Assembly: GCA_041658185.1 (NCBI GenBank)
Contig: JBBAAR010000005.1
Location: 1 to 64,000, forward strand
From: UBA8919 sp041658185
Lineage (GTDB): Bacteria; Elusimicrobiota; UBA8919
Direction of reading: 5' to 3'
DNA: 64,000 nucleotides
The position numbers and the translations under genes were made by a program. Positions 31,526 to 40,288 of this stretch are shown piece by piece. Position 1 is the first letter of the stretch. The number at the start of each line of letters is the position of its first letter. The notes beneath the pieces were generated by a model. It had not been told where the DNA came from. It saw nothing but the letters and a program-made list of their open reading frames with translations, and searched no databases.

Positions 31526-32492
31526 ATTACTGAAAATCAAATCGTCGTCTAAAGCGGTTGCTTACGAAATTTCACCGAGACAAAAAATAAAGAGATATAT
31601 TGTCTCAACGCCGTTCACCAGGAGTATTCTCAATAAACCGGAAATAATCGGATTTGAGTATATCAAGAATATGCGCGCCGGTGTTTTTGAAACACTTAAA
31701 CTTTTTTCAAATCAGTTTGAAAAATACGGCGATAAAAATATTTCAGTGCTTCATTTTTTAAGAGGAGGACTTAACTTCGGGCTTTTTAATATGCTGAATT
31801 CCGCTTACGGATTTAACAGAATGAACGCATCATTTATCACTTCGCAGAGATATAAAAAACACACCGACTGGTTCATCAAAGACGACCAGTACAGAAAATT
31901 CTCGCTTCCCGAAGATACCACGATTTTTATAGGAGATGTGATAGCAACAGGCACAACGCTTGATAACGGTCTTGAAATTTTAAGAAAACAATGTCTTTCC
32001 GAGGACAAAAACATTAGAAGGGTTGTAATGTTCACAATCGGATGCCGCCGCGCTGAAGAAATTCTTGAAAAATATCACGCGATATTCCAGAAAAATTTTG
32101 ATTACGAAGAAACGTTCATTATCTATTTTGAAGGCAGGTTCGTCGTACCTTTAAGCAAAAATGATTTCACGATATGTCTGCCCGGGACCGACCTTGTCAA
32201 AAAAAATGCCCTGCTTACTCCCGAGTTCGCAAAATCTCAGAGCGAAAAAATCACTTACCCGTTGGAAAGATGCGTGGTCTATGATGTCGGCGCCCGCGCG
32301 TACGACTGTATGACTCATCTTGACGATGTTATTGATTACTGGCGGAAACTTTCACATACCGGAATGACGTTAAAAGAAATCTACGAGGAAAGATGGCATC
32401 CCGACAAAAAAATTCCGGATTCAACAGCGGCGCTTAAAAAAATATGTAAATTGCGGCTTGAGTTTTTGAGGGGGCTGAAAAATGGCAAATAA
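31518..32492 (+). CDS. Phosphoribosyltransferase-fold protein in the fdrA operon
   Basis: A 324-residue protein with a type I phosphoribosyltransferase core: the PRPP-binding loop is IFIGDVIATGTTLDNGLEIL, with upstream strand VLHFLRGGLNFGLFN as the pyrophosphate-loop region. Flanking domains are unlike the common hypoxanthine, orotate or uracil enzymes, so the base is unknown. It is wedged between FdrA and DUF1116, overlapping both (8 and 11 bp), so its co-expression is certain. It may link a carbamoyl- or ring-derived product to a ribose phosphate; that is inference only. Confidence 0.75.
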   Translation: MDKLLKIKSSSKAVAYEISPRQKIKRYIVSTPFTRSILNKPEIIGFEYIKNMRAGVFETLKLFSNQFEKYGDKNISVLHFLRGGLNFGLFNMLNSAYGFNRMNASFITSQRYKKHTDWFIKDDQYRKFSLPEDTTIFIGDVIATGTTLDNGLEILRKQCLSEDKNIRRVVMFTIGCRRAEEILEKYHAIFQKNFDYEETFIIYFEGRFVVPLSKNDFTICLPGTDLVKKNALLTPEFAKSQSEKITYPLERCVVYDVGARAYDCMTHLDDVIDYWRKLSHTGMTLKEIYEERWHPDKKIPDSTAALKKICKLRLEFLRGLKNGK

Positions 32493-33879
32493 TCTTTTTG
32501 GTCAGAAACTTAAAATTGTTAATTTAGGGCTTAAGTCATTTGCCGATTCGGTGAAATCACTCGGTGCGGATGTCGTTCAGATTGATTTTACGCCGCCCGC
32601 CGGAGGGAATCAGGAACTCATAAAAGCGCTTTCAAAACTGAATACGGAAGATGTTGACAGAGCAAACAAAATTGCGTTTGAGAAAATGACCAATGCCCAA
32701 CCGGTTTTAATTGATATTGCCCCGGCAAAAGATGTAATCAAGGGGATGATGAAAGAGACGATTCTTCACGCAGGTCCCCCTATAAACTGGAATAAAATGT
32801 GCGGTCCCGTGCGAGGTGCGGTTATCGGCGCTTTAATTTACGAAGGGCTCGCGAAGGATGAAAAAGAGGCAGAGACGGTTGCTGCGTCCGGAAAAATAAA
32901 ATTTGCACCTTGCCATCATTACGGTGCGGTCGGACCTATGGCGGGAATAATTTCCGCATCAATGTATGTTTTCGTCGTAAAAAACGAGACCGACGGTAAT
33001 CTGGCGTATTCAACGCTTAATGAAGGTCTCGGAAAAGTTTTGCGGTTCGGCGCAAATTCCCCGGATGTAATTGAGCGACTCAAATGGATGGAGACCGTTC
33101 TTGCTCCGGCTTTGTCAAAAGCGGTAAAAATTTCCGGCGGCATCAATATTAAAAGTATAACCGCCCAGGCGTTAATGATGGGTGACGAGTGCCACAACAG
33201 AAATGTAGCCGCAACGGGGCTTTTTTTGAAAGAGGTTTTTCCGCATCTCTTGAAAACCGATTTGGATAAAAACACAATTTCAGAAGTCATAAAATTCATA
33301 TCAAGCAATCCGCATTTTTTCTTAAATCTTTCAATGGCTGCCTGTAAATCGGCAACTGATACCGTCAACGGTTTGAAAAATTCCACTGTCGTTTCTGCGA
33401 TGGCAAGGAACGGTACGGAGTTAGGAATAAGAATTGCCGGGCTCGGAGAAAAATGGTTCACGACACCCGCGGGCAACCCGAAAGGACTTTATTTTGCCGG
33501 TTTTTCCGAGAAAGATGCAAACCCGGATTTAGGCGATTCAACAATTTCCGAGACGGCAGGTATCGGTGCAAACGCGATGGCTGCTGCGCCCGCAATAGTA
33601 AAATTCGTCGGCGGGTCGCCTTCGGATGCACTCAATGCCACAAGAAAAATGTATAAAATCACCGTCGGCAGACATACCGGTTATCAAATACCTCAATTGG
33701 ATTTTGTCGGCACACCCGTCTGCTTTGACATAAGAAAAATAGTTGAAACTCAAATCACGCCAATTATAAATACCGGCATCGCCCACAAAAAGCCCGGCAT
33801 AGGCCAGGTCGGCGCCGGAATCCTGGATGCTCCCCTGAAATGTTTTGAAGACGCCTTACTTGAAATGGCAAAGAAGTAA
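32482..33879 (+). CDS. DUF1116 protein (AllG/YlbE-like)
   Basis: A 465-residue DUF1116 protein. Family features include DVVQIDFTPPAGGN, the His-containing FAPCHHYGAVGPMAGIISAS, MGDECHNRNVAATGLF and RNGTELGIRIAGLG. E. coli YlbE (AllG), with the same domain, is reported as a subunit of oxamate carbamoyltransferase together with FdrA and YlbF. It is the last gene of the DUF2877-FdrA-PRTase-DUF1116 operon; no carbamate kinase gene was found beside it. Confidence 0.88.
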   Translation: MANNLFGQKLKIVNLGLKSFADSVKSLGADVVQIDFTPPAGGNQELIKALSKLNTEDVDRANKIAFEKMTNAQPVLIDIAPAKDVIKGMMKETILHAGPPINWNKMCGPVRGAVIGALIYEGLAKDEKEAETVAASGKIKFAPCHHYGAVGPMAGIISASMYVFVVKNETDGNLAYSTLNEGLGKVLRFGANSPDVIERLKWMETVLAPALSKAVKISGGINIKSITAQALMMGDECHNRNVAATGLFLKEVFPHLLKTDLDKNTISEVIKFISSNPHFFLNLSMAACKSATDTVNGLKNSTVVSAMARNGTELGIRIAGLGEKWFTTPAGNPKGLYFAGFSEKDANPDLGDSTISETAGIGANAMAAAPAIVKFVGGSPSDALNATRKMYKITVGRHTGYQIPQLDFVGTPVCFDIRKIVETQITPIINTGIAHKKPGIGQVGAGILDAPLKCFEDALLEMAKK

Positions 33880-33937
33880 AATAAATATGTTCAGACCAAA
33901 ATATACTATAAATAATGGGGACGGAGGTAATTAAATT

Positions 33938-34843
33938 ATGCGGACTAAAACAAAGTTTTTAAGTTTAATTTTTATCCTGCTTTTTACTTGCCCTGCATTT
34001 TCTAAAAATATTGCAGTAATCCCTTTCCAAAATATAACCGGTGACAAAGAAAAAAACTGGATAGGTGCGGGTTTTTCAGAGACACTAACCACAAAACTTG
34101 TTAAGGTAAGCGAAATAACCGTTCTTGAAAGAGAAAATCTATCAAAGATATTAGAAGAAATAAAGTTTCAATATACCGGCGCCGTTGATGAAAAAACTGC
34201 AGTTGAAAAAGGCAAACTGTTTGGCGCCGATGTAATTGTCTTCGGCTCTTTTCAGGTGAGCGGGGATAAATTAAAAGTTACCGCAAGATTTGTAGATGTC
34301 CAGACCAGAAAAATAATTGACACAGCGGAAGCGAACGGAAATATTTCCGATATTTTTAAACTTCAGGATGAAATTGCATTTAATTTATTGGATAGTTTGA
34401 AAATAGTTCTGGGTGAAAAAGAGAAAGAAGAAATAAAAATAAACCCAACCGACAACCTGACAGCATACGAGTGGTTCGGTAAAGGAAAAGAAGCATATGA
34501 TTTAAAACTTTATGATAAAGCAGTTGCATATTGCACAAACGCAATTAAATTAGATTCAAAATTAATAGATGCATATTTTTATCGGGGAGGTGCTTATTAT
34601 AAAAAAGGTTTATATAATAAAGCAATAGAAAATTGGACAAAAGTAATAGGATTAGATCCGATAGGATTATTTTCGGAAACAGGATTAGATTCGGAAAATG
34701 GATATGTATACACAATTCGTGGTAATGCATACTATAAAAAAGGATTATATGATGAGGCAATTTCCGATTGGAAAAAAGCCGCAAATTTAGGAAATGAACA
34801 AGCAAGACAAAACCTAAAAAAGTTTTATAATATTGATTATTAA
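33938..34843 (+). CDS. Exported CsgG/FlgO-like protein with TPR tail
   Basis: A 301-residue protein with a signal peptide (ends near CPAFS). Residues 24-150 resemble the CsgG/FlgO/TolB-N type fold: IAVIPFQNITGDKEKNWIGAG, TLTTKLVKVSEITVLERENL, ADVIVFGSFQVSGDKLKVTAR. The rest holds TPR units (AYEWFGKGKEAYDLKLYDKA, AYYKKGLYNKAIENWTKVI, AYYKKGLYDEAISDWKKAA). Composition shifts sharply to A+T-rich at about 34480, near the start of the TPR part, suggesting a mosaic gene. GGAGG ribosome site. Probably periplasmic. Confidence 0.75.
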   Translation: MRTKTKFLSLIFILLFTCPAFSKNIAVIPFQNITGDKEKNWIGAGFSETLTTKLVKVSEITVLERENLSKILEEIKFQYTGAVDEKTAVEKGKLFGADVIVFGSFQVSGDKLKVTARFVDVQTRKIIDTAEANGNISDIFKLQDEIAFNLLDSLKIVLGEKEKEEIKINPTDNLTAYEWFGKGKEAYDLKLYDKAVAYCTNAIKLDSKLIDAYFYRGGAYYKKGLYNKAIENWTKVIGLDPIGLFSETGLDSENGYVYTIRGNAYYKKGLYDEAISDWKKAANLGNEQARQNLKKFYNIDY

Positions 34844-34849
34844 AAATAA

Positions 34850-35353
34850 ATGAAAAGAATATATAGAAAATGTGATGGATACAAATATAAGGATTTGCTC
34901 AAATATGGATTAGATCATCTTAGGTCAGCGGGAGTTTTATTTAAAAAAGATCCAATATGCTATGATTCTGCTGGGTATCTTGTTCAATTAGGTTTAGAAC
35001 TAATATTAAAATCAATACTTCTTGACAGATTAGACGAATTTCCTGCGGAACATAATTTAAAAATTCTCTATAATTTGGTAAAAAAAGCAGGATTTATAAA
35101 ATTACTTAAAGATGAAGAGCATTTATTGAAAAAAATAAGTGAATTTTATAATCTTAGATATCCCAATCCTAAACAACTTATTGAAATTGGAAATGATTAT
35201 TGGAAAATGATTGAACATATTGCAAATAGTTTATTATCCTATTTCCCAGAACAAGTATTTGCAGAATTGGATTACTCGGCGTCAGGCCATGTTATAAAGG
35301 GCGGTAGAATTTTAATTGTAAAAACAAAAAAGGGGACAGGTACGATAAATTAA
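34850..35353 (+). CDS. HEPN-domain-like protein
   Basis: A 167-residue, all-helical, A+T-rich protein. GYLVQLGLELILKSILLDRL, AEHNLKILYNLVKKAG and EFYNLRYPNPKQ follow the layout of HEPN proteins (nucleotide-handling or RNase folds with an Arg-rich C-terminal helix). The canonical R-x4-6-H motif is not clearly seen, so RNase activity is doubtful. No partner nucleotidyltransferase gene is adjacent, so a toxin-antitoxin role is unsupported. The last codons fall in a GGGGACAGGTACG-type sequence resembling a dispersed repeat. Confidence 0.55.
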   Translation: MKRIYRKCDGYKYKDLLKYGLDHLRSAGVLFKKDPICYDSAGYLVQLGLELILKSILLDRLDEFPAEHNLKILYNLVKKAGFIKLLKDEEHLLKKISEFYNLRYPNPKQLIEIGNDYWKMIEHIANSLLSYFPEQVFAELDYSASGHVIKGGRILIVKTKKGTGTIN

Positions 35354-35356
35354 AAA

Positions 35357-35375
35357 CTCTCGTCACTGGTGAGAG
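35357..35375. repeat. Imperfect palindrome CTCTC...GAGAG
   Basis: CTCTCGTCACTGGTGAGAG forms a 7-bp stem with a two-base bulge. It lies between the HEPN-like and flavodoxin-like genes, with no T-run; a terminator is possible but not supported. Confidence 0.4.
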
Positions 35376-35406
35376 GAATTACGATAATTAAAAAAGGGGA
35401 GAAAAA

Positions 35407-35880
35407 ATGGCGAAAATTCTTGTTGCTTATTATTCAAAAGGTGGAAATGTAAAAAAGATGGCAGAACTCGTCGCGAAGGGTGTGAAAGAAGAGGGTTGCG
35501 AGGTTTCGGTAAAGACGGTTGACAATGTTCTGCCGGACGAACTTGTCCAGTATGACGGACTAATTTTCGGCTCACCGACCTATTACGGTCAGATGGCGGC
35601 TCCTGTCAAAAAACTTTTAGATGATTCGGTAATTCTACACGGCAAACTTGAAGGAAAAGTCGGCGGAGCTTTCACATCTTCGGCAAATATCGGCGGCGGA
35701 AACGAAACCACAATACTTTCAATTTTGCAGGCATTTCTTATTCACGGAATGATAATTCAGGGCACATCAAAAAATGACCATTATGGTCCGGTTGCTATTG
35801 GTTCACCGGATAGTCGTGCAGAAAAACAGTGCATATCGCTCGGCAAACGGGTTGCCAAACTTGCCAAAAAACTGGCATAA
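35407..35880 (+). CDS. Flavodoxin-fold (WrbA-like) NAD(P)H:quinone oxidoreductase
   Basis: A 157-residue flavodoxin-fold protein. The FMN phosphate loop is YYSKGGNVKKMAE, the second FMN segment is GSPTYYGQMAAPVKKLLDD, and GGAFTSSANIGGGNETTILS matches the third loop of WrbA-like quinone reductases. It is somewhat shorter than WrbA (about 198), lacking part of the C-terminal region. Probably a cytoplasmic redox enzyme using FMN. GGGGAG ribosome site. It stands alone between unrelated genes. Confidence 0.85.
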   Translation: MAKILVAYYSKGGNVKKMAELVAKGVKEEGCEVSVKTVDNVLPDELVQYDGLIFGSPTYYGQMAAPVKKLLDDSVILHGKLEGKVGGAFTSSANIGGGNETTILSILQAFLIHGMIIQGTSKNDHYGPVAIGSPDSRAEKQCISLGKRVAKLAKKLA

Positions 35881-35904
35881 AAAACTAACCTCCAGATTAA
35901 ATTT

Positions 35905-36885
35905 ATGCAAATAGGAATTGTAGGGCTTCCAAATGTCGGCAAATCAACGCTTTTTAACTCGCTTACAAATGCCTGCGCCGTCGTTGCGGATTATCCTTTT
36001 ACCACGATTGAACCCAATGTCGGAATTGTCTCTGTTCCCGACGAACGCCTGAAAAAACTTGGACTTATTTACAAGCCGGAAAAACTGACGCTAACAACGA
36101 TAAAATTTGTTGATATCGCCGGACTTGTCAAGGGCGCGTCAAAAGGCGAAGGTCTCGGCAATAAATTTTTGTCTCACATAAGGGAGATGGATGCTCTTGT
36201 CCATGTGGTCGGATGTTTCCGCGAAGGGAGTAATCCGAAAGATGAAATAGAGATAATAAAAACTGAACTTTTTCTTGCCGATTTAGAGGTTGTCAATAAA
36301 AAAATTTCTTCTGTTTCTCCGAGAGCAAAATGCGGAATAAAAGAAGCAAAAGAAGAACTTGAAAGTTTGTATAAAATGAAGTCGGAAATTGAAATGGGAC
36401 AAATGTCCCAATTAGAAGTTGCCGATATAATATTGCTTTCCTCTATTCCCGTAATTTATGTGGCAAACGTAAAAGATACTCATTACCCGCTACCCGATAC
36501 CAGTTACCAATTTATTCCAATAAACGCCAAACTTGAAGGTGAACTTTTGGAACTTTCCGACGCGGAAAAAAAAGAACTTGGCGTAAAATCGGACATGGAT
36601 AAGGTTATATTGGCAAGTTATAAACTTTTGGATTTAATCACTTTTTATACGACTGTCGGAGTTGAAATCAGGGCATGGAACATAAAAAAAGGGACTTCCG
36701 CCCAAAAAGCCGCAGGAAAAATTCACACCGATTTTGAGAAAAATTTTATCCGCGCTGAGGTTTTTAATTTTTCCGAACTTGAAAAATACGGAACGGATAA
36801 GACACTGCATGACAAAGGGCTTGTCCGTCTTGAAGGTCGCGATTATATCGTCCAGGACGGCGACATATTGAGAATAAAAATCTGA
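35905..36885 (+). CDS. ychF: Ribosome-binding ATPase/GTPase YchF (OLA1 family)
   Basis: A 326-residue Obg-related P-loop protein. G1 is GLPNVGKSTLFN, switch region YPFTTIEPNVG, G3 DIAGLVKGASKGEGLGNKFLSHIRE, and the C-terminal TGS-like YchF domain includes TFYTTVGVEIRAW and ends QDGDILRIKI. It is shorter than E. coli YchF (363); the NVKD region (about residue 190) is followed by a segment encoded by ACCCGCTACCCG words, and a GGGACAAATGTCCC palindrome encodes part of the linker helix. YchF binds ribosomes and hydrolyses ATP. No ribosome site is evident. Confidence 0.95.
   Translation: MQIGIVGLPNVGKSTLFNSLTNACAVVADYPFTTIEPNVGIVSVPDERLKKLGLIYKPEKLTLTTIKFVDIAGLVKGASKGEGLGNKFLSHIREMDALVHVVGCFREGSNPKDEIEIIKTELFLADLEVVNKKISSVSPRAKCGIKEAKEELESLYKMKSEIEMGQMSQLEVADIILLSSIPVIYVANVKDTHYPLPDTSYQFIPINAKLEGELLELSDAEKKELGVKSDMDKVILASYKLLDLITFYTTVGVEIRAWNIKKGTSAQKAAGKIHTDFEKNFIRAEVFNFSELEKYGTDKTLHDKGLVRLEGRDYIVQDGDILRIKI
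36395..36410. repeat. Palindrome TGGGACAAATGTCCCA, in frame
   Basis: Perfect 16-base inverted repeat inside ychF. A close relative, TAGGACATTTGTCCTA, lies at 60471-60486 between trmD and rplS. Confidence 0.7.
36477..36510 (+). repeat. In-frame word repeat (TACCCGC type)
   Basis: Degenerate tandem words ATTACCCGCTACCCG and ATACCAGTTACCA translated as YPLPDTSYQ in ychF. Confidence 0.65.
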
Positions 36886-36904
36886 GAGAAAGACACTTCT
36901 ATTG

Positions 36905-36936
36905 ACCCCATGAGATGTAAAATTATCTCACGGGGT
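36905..36936. repeat. Inverted repeat abutting a promoter -35 box
   Basis: ACCCCATGAGAT (36905-36916) pairs with ATCTCACGGGGT (36925-36936) with one mismatch and an 8-base loop. The right arm runs straight into TTGACA. Could be a terminator/operator combination or a mobile palindrome carrying a -35. Confidence 0.75.
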
Positions 36937-36964
36937 TGACACAATAATTTTAATCTGATATAAT
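36936..36964 (+). promoter_or_regulatory. Sigma-70 promoter, predicted leaderless mRNA
   Basis: TTGACA at 36936-36941 and TATAAT at 36959-36964, 17-bp spacer. The ATG of the next gene begins at 36973, eight bases after the -10 box, which is where transcription should start. Confidence 0.85.
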
Positions 36965-36972
36965 AAAAACTA

Positions 36973-37764
36973 ATGCTTAATATCTCAAAATATTTTAATG
37001 AAGCCGAAAAATCTATTTTTTTGGCAGGAAAAATTCTCAAAAAATACTATTTGGAAAGTTTCAAAATAGAATATAAAGGCACAAGAAATCCGGTTACCGC
37101 CGCCGATAAAAATTCTGAAAAAGCAATAATAAAAATTTTAGGCAAAAAGTTTCCTGATATTGATTTTTTATGCGAGGAAAGTTGCGGAGAAATTAACAGA
37201 CGGAAGAACGGGCTTGTCTGGATTATTGACCCGTTGGACGGTACGGTTAACTTTATCCATAAACTTCCGGTTTTTTCTATTTCACTTGCTCTTTATGACG
37301 GTAATAAAGCACTGTTCGGAATTGTTTATAATCCCATAAGCGGAGAATTTTTTCACGCGATAAAAAGCAAAGGCGCGTATTTCAACGGAAAAAAAATAGG
37401 TGTTTCAAAAATAAATGACCTCAAACATTCTCTGGTTGTTACCGGTTTTCCGTACGATTATGAAAAAAGACAAAAATCGGTTGATGAAAAGTTTAGAAAA
37501 TTTTGTCTTAATGTTGAAGGCCTGCGGCGATTAGGTTCTGCGTCAATTGATATGTGTTATGTCGCTTGCGGTTGGTTTGACGGTTTTTGGGAAGAGGGAT
37601 TAAAACCGTGGGATGTTGCTGCAGGAGCAATAATTGTTAAAGAAGCAGGCGGTAATGTAACGGATTTTGCAGGCGAAGATAATTATTTGTTCGGCGAAAC
37701 GCTTGTTGCATCAAACTCAAAAATTCATAATCAAATGGTAGAAATCACCGGAGGTAGAAAATGA
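36973..37764 (+). CDS. Inositol monophosphatase family protein (SuhB-like)
   Basis: A 263-residue Mg-dependent phosphatase. Metal-binding motifs are EESCG, D86PLDGT (WIIDPLDGTVNFIH) and the C-terminal PWDVAAGAIIVKEAGG. The chain length matches SuhB (about 267). Likely substrates are myo-inositol-1-phosphate or related sugar phosphates, not distinguishable here. Its promoter lies at the very start codon, so the mRNA is probably leaderless. The stop overlaps the next ATG (ATGA). Confidence 0.9.
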   Translation: MLNISKYFNEAEKSIFLAGKILKKYYLESFKIEYKGTRNPVTAADKNSEKAIIKILGKKFPDIDFLCEESCGEINRRKNGLVWIIDPLDGTVNFIHKLPVFSISLALYDGNKALFGIVYNPISGEFFHAIKSKGAYFNGKKIGVSKINDLKHSLVVTGFPYDYEKRQKSVDEKFRKFCLNVEGLRRLGSASIDMCYVACGWFDGFWEEGLKPWDVAAGAIIVKEAGGNVTDFAGEDNYLFGETLVASNSKIHNQMVEITGGRK

Positions 37765-38819
37765 TTTGTCCGAGTTGCAGTAATGTTGCCGATTCAACGG
37801 AAAAGTATTGCAGTAGATGCGGACTGGCTTTGACAGCAAGAAGTCAGAAGTTATTAAGTGCCGCCGGAACTTTTAGTTGGATAATGCGTCGCGCTCTCGG
37901 CGGAATGTTTGCGGGAATTATCGGGTGGATGCTTTCTATTGCCTTGAACCGTGTAATGTCCGTGGACACTGCCCCGTCTTTGACGGTAGAGTTGCTTGTC
38001 CGTTTTGCAATAGTGGGAACTTTTTTGGGAAACGTCGGCGGAATTATTGAGCGTTCCTCATATAAAGCACTTTTGGGCGGCGTGCTCGGCTGCATCGGAG
38101 GCATTATCGGCGGGTTAATTAACAGACCAGTCTATGATTTATTTGCCAATTCCACATCTGCCTATTCCATATCACATCTGATTTCTTGGGGAGTTGTCGG
38201 TCTTTTTGTAGGAATGACCAGCGGTTTGATAGAGAAAAATAGAAAAAAAATAATAGCGGGATTGGCTGCCGGAATTGTAGGCGGTTCTATCGGCGGGATT
38301 CTCGGTTCAACACTGTATGCGGGTTTGTTAATGGACCCCAGCCGTTCCTCGTGGCTTACTTTCAGATTTATAGAGGCGCTGGCGGGTGCCGTAGTGGGAA
38401 TAAACTTGTGGCTGGTTTTGGGGCTTGTGGAAAAACTTTATATTTTTCGCAGAAAACAGATTTCCGAAGGCAGCGAAAAGGTCTGTGATTTTTGCCGCAC
38501 ACAAAACAGTATGAGGGCTTGGTATTGTAAAAATTGCGGAAGAACTCTCCAGTTCGCCGCGGCCGTTGAGAAATTAAAAATCACGCCTTACCGTTCGCTT
38601 GAAAGGATATCAAATGCCTTTAAGTTTCTCTCTTGGCTTTCTGCCGTTGCCGGAATCGTCATAGTTGTAATAATTTTTATTTCACTTCTTTTTCAGAATA
38701 TACTCTTTGCAGTTTTTGTATCGGTAGCACTTGCGATTGTAATTTACATAATTTCTGTGTTATTAAACGGTATTTCGGAAATATTAGTTAAGTTTATGAA
38801 AATAAAAGAATCCGATTGA
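37761..38819 (+). CDS. Zinc-ribbon membrane protein, glycine-rich helices
   Basis: A 352-residue protein with an N-terminal zinc ribbon (CPSC ... CSRC, residues 3-20), about six Gly-rich helices (GGVLGCIGGIIGGLI, AAGIVGGSIGGILGS), a second zinc ribbon (CDFC ... CKNC, about residues 237-255) and two C-terminal helices. Two ribbons flanking a Gly-zipper membrane block is an unusual layout; no enzyme motif is seen. Its start overlaps the phosphatase stop, and a GGAGGT ribosome site lies before it. Confidence 0.65.
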   Translation: MICPSCSNVADSTEKYCSRCGLALTARSQKLLSAAGTFSWIMRRALGGMFAGIIGWMLSIALNRVMSVDTAPSLTVELLVRFAIVGTFLGNVGGIIERSSYKALLGGVLGCIGGIIGGLINRPVYDLFANSTSAYSISHLISWGVVGLFVGMTSGLIEKNRKKIIAGLAAGIVGGSIGGILGSTLYAGLLMDPSRSSWLTFRFIEALAGAVVGINLWLVLGLVEKLYIFRRKQISEGSEKVCDFCRTQNSMRAWYCKNCGRTLQFAAAVEKLKITPYRSLERISNAFKFLSWLSAVAGIVIVVIIFISLLFQNILFAVFVSVALAIVIYIISVLLNGISEILVKFMKIKESD

Positions 38820-38839
38820 TGTATCGGAGGGGGTTGAAA

Positions 38840-40288
38840 ATGATAAAATTCGGAACATCCGGCTGGCGCGGAATAATTGCCGACGATTTTACTTTTGATA
38901 ATGTAAGAGTTGTGAGTCAGGCGATTGCGGATTATGTTAAAGCAGAGGACAGAGGACAGAGGACAGAAACTCCGCTCTCTGCTCTCCGCTCTGTTGTTGT
39001 CGGTTACGATACCCGTTTCCACTCGGAAAATTTTGCAAAAATATCCTCGGAAGTTCTCGCTGCAAACGGAATTAAAACGCTTATTACGAAAAGAGATTGT
39101 CCGACGCCGGTTATATCCTACGAAATTTTAAGACGAAAAATCGCCGGCGGTCTGAACTTTACTGCAAGTCATAATCCTCCTGAATATAACGGATTAAAAT
39201 TTTCACCTTCCTGGGGCGGTCCCGCATTGCCGGAAACTACAAAAGCGATAGAAAAAAGATGCGAAGAATTAGTCAAAAGTCCGAAGTCCGAAGTCAAAGA
39301 AATTAGTTATGAAGAAGGGCTAAATAAAAATAAAATTTCCGAGATTGAACCTGAAAAAACTTATATCAAAAGAATAAAAGAACTTGTTGATTTGAGGGCG
39401 ATAAAAAAATCAAATATAAAGATGGTTTTGGATGTTCTTTACGGCACGGGCAGAGGGTATCTTGATAAAATTTTGTTAGATACCGGCTGCAAAATAAAAG
39501 TGCTTCATAATTTTCGGGATGTTTTATTCGGAGGTAACCCGCCGGAGCCCGCAAAGAAAAATCTCGGAGAACTTTTACAAATTCTAAAAAAAGAAAAATA
39601 TCAACTTGGGCTTGCCACCGACGGAGATGCTGACAGGTTTGGAATCATTGACAGCGACGGAACTTTTATCACGCCGAATGAAACTATCGCACTTTTACTT
39701 GACCATCTCGTAAAAACAAGAAAGTGGAAAGGTGTGGTCGCCCGCTCGGTTATGACGACGCATCTCGTTGATGCCGTAGCAAAAAAGTATAATATTGAGG
39801 TTAGGGAAACTCCGGTCGGTTTTAAGTACATCGGCGAGGTAATGACAAAAGAAAAAATGATTATCGGCGGTGAGGAATCCGGCGGGCTTACTATTATGGG
39901 ACATATTCCCGAAAAAGACGGGATACTTGCCTGTCTTTTGGCGGCAGAAATGGTCGCAATTAACAAAAAACCCATAAGAGAAATTCTGAAACAGATTTAC
40001 AGAGAGGTCGGAACGATACTATCGGAACGGCTTAATTTTCGTCTACCCCCCGAAAAAATGAACAGCATCAAATCCAAACTTGAACAAAACCCTCCGCCTG
40101 CGATTGCATCAATTAGAGTCAAAAATATAAATAAAATGGACGGGTATAAATTTCTGTTAGAGGATGGCTCGTGGGTCGGACTTCGGCTTTCGGGAACGGA
40201 GCCGGTTGTAAGGATATATGTTGAAGCGGATAATCGGAAAAAAATGAACGCCCTTATCGGAGCCTCGCAGAATTTTCTTAATGATTAA
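38840..40288 (+). CDS. Phosphoglucomutase/phosphomannomutase family
   Basis: A 482-residue alpha-D-phosphohexomutase. The N-terminal FGTSGWRG motif, active-site Ser110 in TASHNPPEYNG, the metal loop D261GDADRFG, the sugar-binding GGEESGG and the C-terminal phosphate-binding SGTEPVVRIY are all present. Between AIADYVKAED and the VVVGYDTRF strand the protein has an extra loop encoded by an AGAGGAC/CTCTGC word hairpin, and SPKSEVK is encoded by AAGTCCG words. Both are presumably tolerated surface loops. ATG 38840 follows GGAGGGGG; ATG 38816 is less likely. Confidence 0.93.
   Translation: MIKFGTSGWRGIIADDFTFDNVRVVSQAIADYVKAEDRGQRTETPLSALRSVVVGYDTRFHSENFAKISSEVLAANGIKTLITKRDCPTPVISYEILRRKIAGGLNFTASHNPPEYNGLKFSPSWGGPALPETTKAIEKRCEELVKSPKSEVKEISYEEGLNKNKISEIEPEKTYIKRIKELVDLRAIKKSNIKMVLDVLYGTGRGYLDKILLDTGCKIKVLHNFRDVLFGGNPPEPAKKNLGELLQILKKEKYQLGLATDGDADRFGIIDSDGTFITPNETIALLLDHLVKTRKWKGVVARSVMTTHLVDAVAKKYNIEVRETPVGFKYIGEVMTKEKMIIGGEESGGLTIMGHIPEKDGILACLLAAEMVAINKKPIREILKQIYREVGTILSERLNFRLPPEKMNSIKSKLEQNPPPAIASIRVKNINKMDGYKFLLEDGSWVGLRLSGTEPVVRIYVEADNRKKMNALIGASQNFLND
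38943..38993 (+). repeat. In-frame word-repeat hairpin (AGAGGAC / GCTCTC)
   Basis: Left arm CAGAGGACAGAGGACAGAGG; right arm CTCCGCTCTCTGCTCTCCGC; short loop. Inserted in a loop of the phosphohexomutase without breaking the frame. Confidence 0.9.
39272..39298 (+). repeat. In-frame word repeat (GTCCGAA type)
   Basis: AGTCAAAAGTCCGAAGTCCG continuing AAGTC; translated VKSPKSEVK in the phosphohexomutase. The same word lies in trmD (59998-60030) and, as AAGTCGG, in fmt (56619-56639). Confidence 0.7.

Noticed and set aside
34850..35353. HEPN-MNT toxin-antitoxin pair
   Set aside because: No nucleotidyltransferase partner is adjacent and the R-x4-6-H motif is not evident.
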